Shown piece by piece: positions 6,231 to 7,149 of a DNA stretch of 7,149 nt; positions within the stretch are counted from its first letter, which is position 1; each line of letters starts with the position of its first letter. This DNA is from Chloroflexota bacterium (GTDB lineage: Bacteria > Chloroflexota > Ktedonobacteria > Ktedonobacterales > Ktedonobacteraceae): positions 1-7,149 of the forward strand of contig VBHI01000049.1 in the NCBI GenBank assembly GCA_005881495.1. Direction: 5' to 3'. The notes beneath the pieces were generated by a model, which saw only the letters and a program-made list of their open reading frames with translations, was not told the origin of the DNA and made no database searches. The position numbers and the translations under genes were made by a program.

Positions 6231-6953
6231 TTAAGATGATGAATCATCTGTTATACCGTCTAGGATGTTATGATTTTCTCTGATACGAATGTTATTTTCA
6301 TGTAAAAGAACTAGTAATGGCTCAATTGATATCACTGAAGCAAAGCCGTTTTCTAAAGCCTGGTCTCCGTCTGCAAGCGGCTCAGTAAGAACACCTAGCA
6401 GGAAATCATATTCACTGATAACTGGTCCTCCACTAAAATCTCCTCTTGCTATTGATGAGATTACAAAATGGGGATGCGGACAACTATATTTATCAATAAC
6501 CGCGTTAATTTCCCCTTGTACTGCGACTAATACATATTCTTTTGATAGTGGAATCCTCGGATATCCAAATGCTACAATTCTAGAAAGGACAAAATCGTCA
6601 CCAAACCAATCGTCTAAATGACTTCCTAATGGGATTCGGTCGACTTTTTCCTTAGGTTTACCATCTTCGATTATCGTCGTCTTTTCTAGATAATGGTCTA
6701 ATGAAAAGTCTGTTTCCAATACAGCCAGGTCAATTTTAGAGCTAGAGGGATAAAAAATATTTTTGATTGTTACATTTTGAGATGAATAAGTCCCCGCAAC
6801 TGCCTCTATGACGTGGTCCTCAACAACGTGTCTTGCAGTCACTATATAACCATCACCAATGTGAAAGCCAGTCCCCGTGGTTAGGTCTCCCACCTGGGTC
6901 CTAACAGTTATTTGAACAACACAGCATTTGTATCTCTCGTATAGCTCTTTCAT
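6231..6953 (-). CDS. Cytosolic trypsin-like serine protease
   Basis: This 240-residue protein has the fold signature of chymotrypsin/trypsin-like peptidases: GTGFHIGDGYIVTARHVV at 27-44 with catalytic H42, IDLAVLE at 74-80 with catalytic D75, and RGDFSGGPVIS at 170-180 with catalytic S174. The triad is complete, so the protein should be active. No signal peptide, membrane helix or PDZ domain is present, unlike DegP/HtrA, so the enzyme is predicted to be cytoplasmic. Stand-alone cytosolic trypsin-like proteases are known in bacterial conflict systems, where a partner protein activates them, but that role is only inferred. GAGGGG at 6961-6966 sits 7 nt before the ATG and fixes the start. The gene is clearly AT-richer (about 38% GC in one 60-base sample) than rho or the GH172 gene, suggesting transfer. 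The strand and 143-bp spacing fit a possible upstream partner at the window edge. Confidence 0.9.
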   Translation of the reverse strand: MKELYERYKCCVVQITVRTQVGDLTTGTGFHIGDGYIVTARHVVEDHVIEAVAGTYSSQNVTIKNIFYPSSSKIDLAVLETDFSLDHYLEKTTIIEDGKPKEKVDRIPLGSHLDDWFGDDFVLSRIVAFGYPRIPLSKEYVLVAVQGEINAVIDKYSCPHPHFVISSIARGDFSGGPVISEYDFLLGVLTEPLADGDQALENGFASVISIEPLLVLLHENNIRIRENHNILDGITDDSSS

Positions 6954-7096
6954 GTTGCATCCCCTCGATTTCTGTTGGTTACGATCCAGTAGTTTATCAC
7001 AATAATCCCTACCATTAGAATTCTCGGGATGAAGATGGTACTTTTATTTATGCTCTTCGCTGTGGTACCATGGGAGGAGAGCCCGCAGGCCTCAGT

Positions 7097-7149
7097 TCAA
7101 ACGACCGCCGTGCGGACGGCAACCTCATACTGCTCTTCAAGCTTCTCCA
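7097..7149 (-). CDS. Possible C-terminal end of a gene running off the window
   Basis: On the minus strand the last bases read EKLEEQYEVAVRTAVV and then TGA (7097-7099). The charged helix-like composition resembles a real protein terminus, and it lies 143 bp upstream of the protease gene on the same strand. Only 16 codons are visible and the family is not recognisable. A competing plus-strand frame from the ATG at 7070 is also open to the edge, so this is tentative. Confidence 0.3.
   Translation of the reverse strand, partial: EKLEEQYEVAVRTAVV

Noticed and set aside
7063..7120. TGGTACC motif and nearby GCCGT-gcgg-ACGGC hairpin suggesting a T-box riboswitch
   Set aside because: The conserved T-box continuation (CCGCG) is missing, and no Stem I or terminator is visible; TGGTACCA is simply palindromic.
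1..7149. CRISPR array, tRNA or rRNA genes
   Set aside because: No regularly spaced short repeats, cloverleaf or rRNA-like sequence was seen; the only periodic repeats are the coding units of the propeller gene.

Overview
The window looks like chromosomal DNA from a soil-type bacterium of moderate GC content. A member of the Chloroflexota (Ktedonobacter-like) is my best guess. That rests on the combination of an encapsulated-ferritin-type protein, a lectin-like beta-propeller built on a TGAPLA/HIHEL repeat, a GH172 (DUF2961) protein, a RecD2-type helicase remnant and the style of the Rho protein. No rRNA or marker gene here proves it.

Layout. Bases 1-1041 (+): a leader with a hairpin, an encapsulated-ferritin family gene (126-458), and an ATGA-overlapping histidine phosphatase gene broken by an internal deletion and frameshift (455-1041). 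Bases 1042-1391 hold no convincing gene. Bases 1392-2507 (+): a 371-residue protein of seven ~52-residue repeats, read as a seven-bladed propeller resembling fucose-type lectins. It meets the rho gene (2742-4016, minus) tail to tail across a strong bidirectional terminator (2645-2700). The rho leader contains a 78-nt stretch with 30 C and only 4 G in the RNA sense, a likely Rho-loading site and so a candidate for autoregulation. Upstream of rho lies a C-terminal scrap of a RecD2-like helicase (4281-4496, minus). A gene-poor scar (about 4470-4962) follows, containing a 155-bp inverted-repeat structure whose arms both encode GTDIPxSQY when read outward. Then come a GH172 glycoside hydrolase gene (4963-6054, +), a short hairpin-bearing gap, an AT-richer cytosolic trypsin-like protease gene (6231-6953, minus), and possibly the last 16 codons of another minus-strand gene at the right edge.

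How the genes relate. Only the ferritin and phosphatase genes look like one transcription unit. Rho stands alone with its own leader. The propeller and GH172 protein are both carbohydrate-related by family but are not in one operon. Neither they nor the protease carry a signal peptide. Decayed genes (phosphatase, RecD2), the inverted repeat and the composition shift in the protease gene suggest that the right half is a rearranged accessory region.
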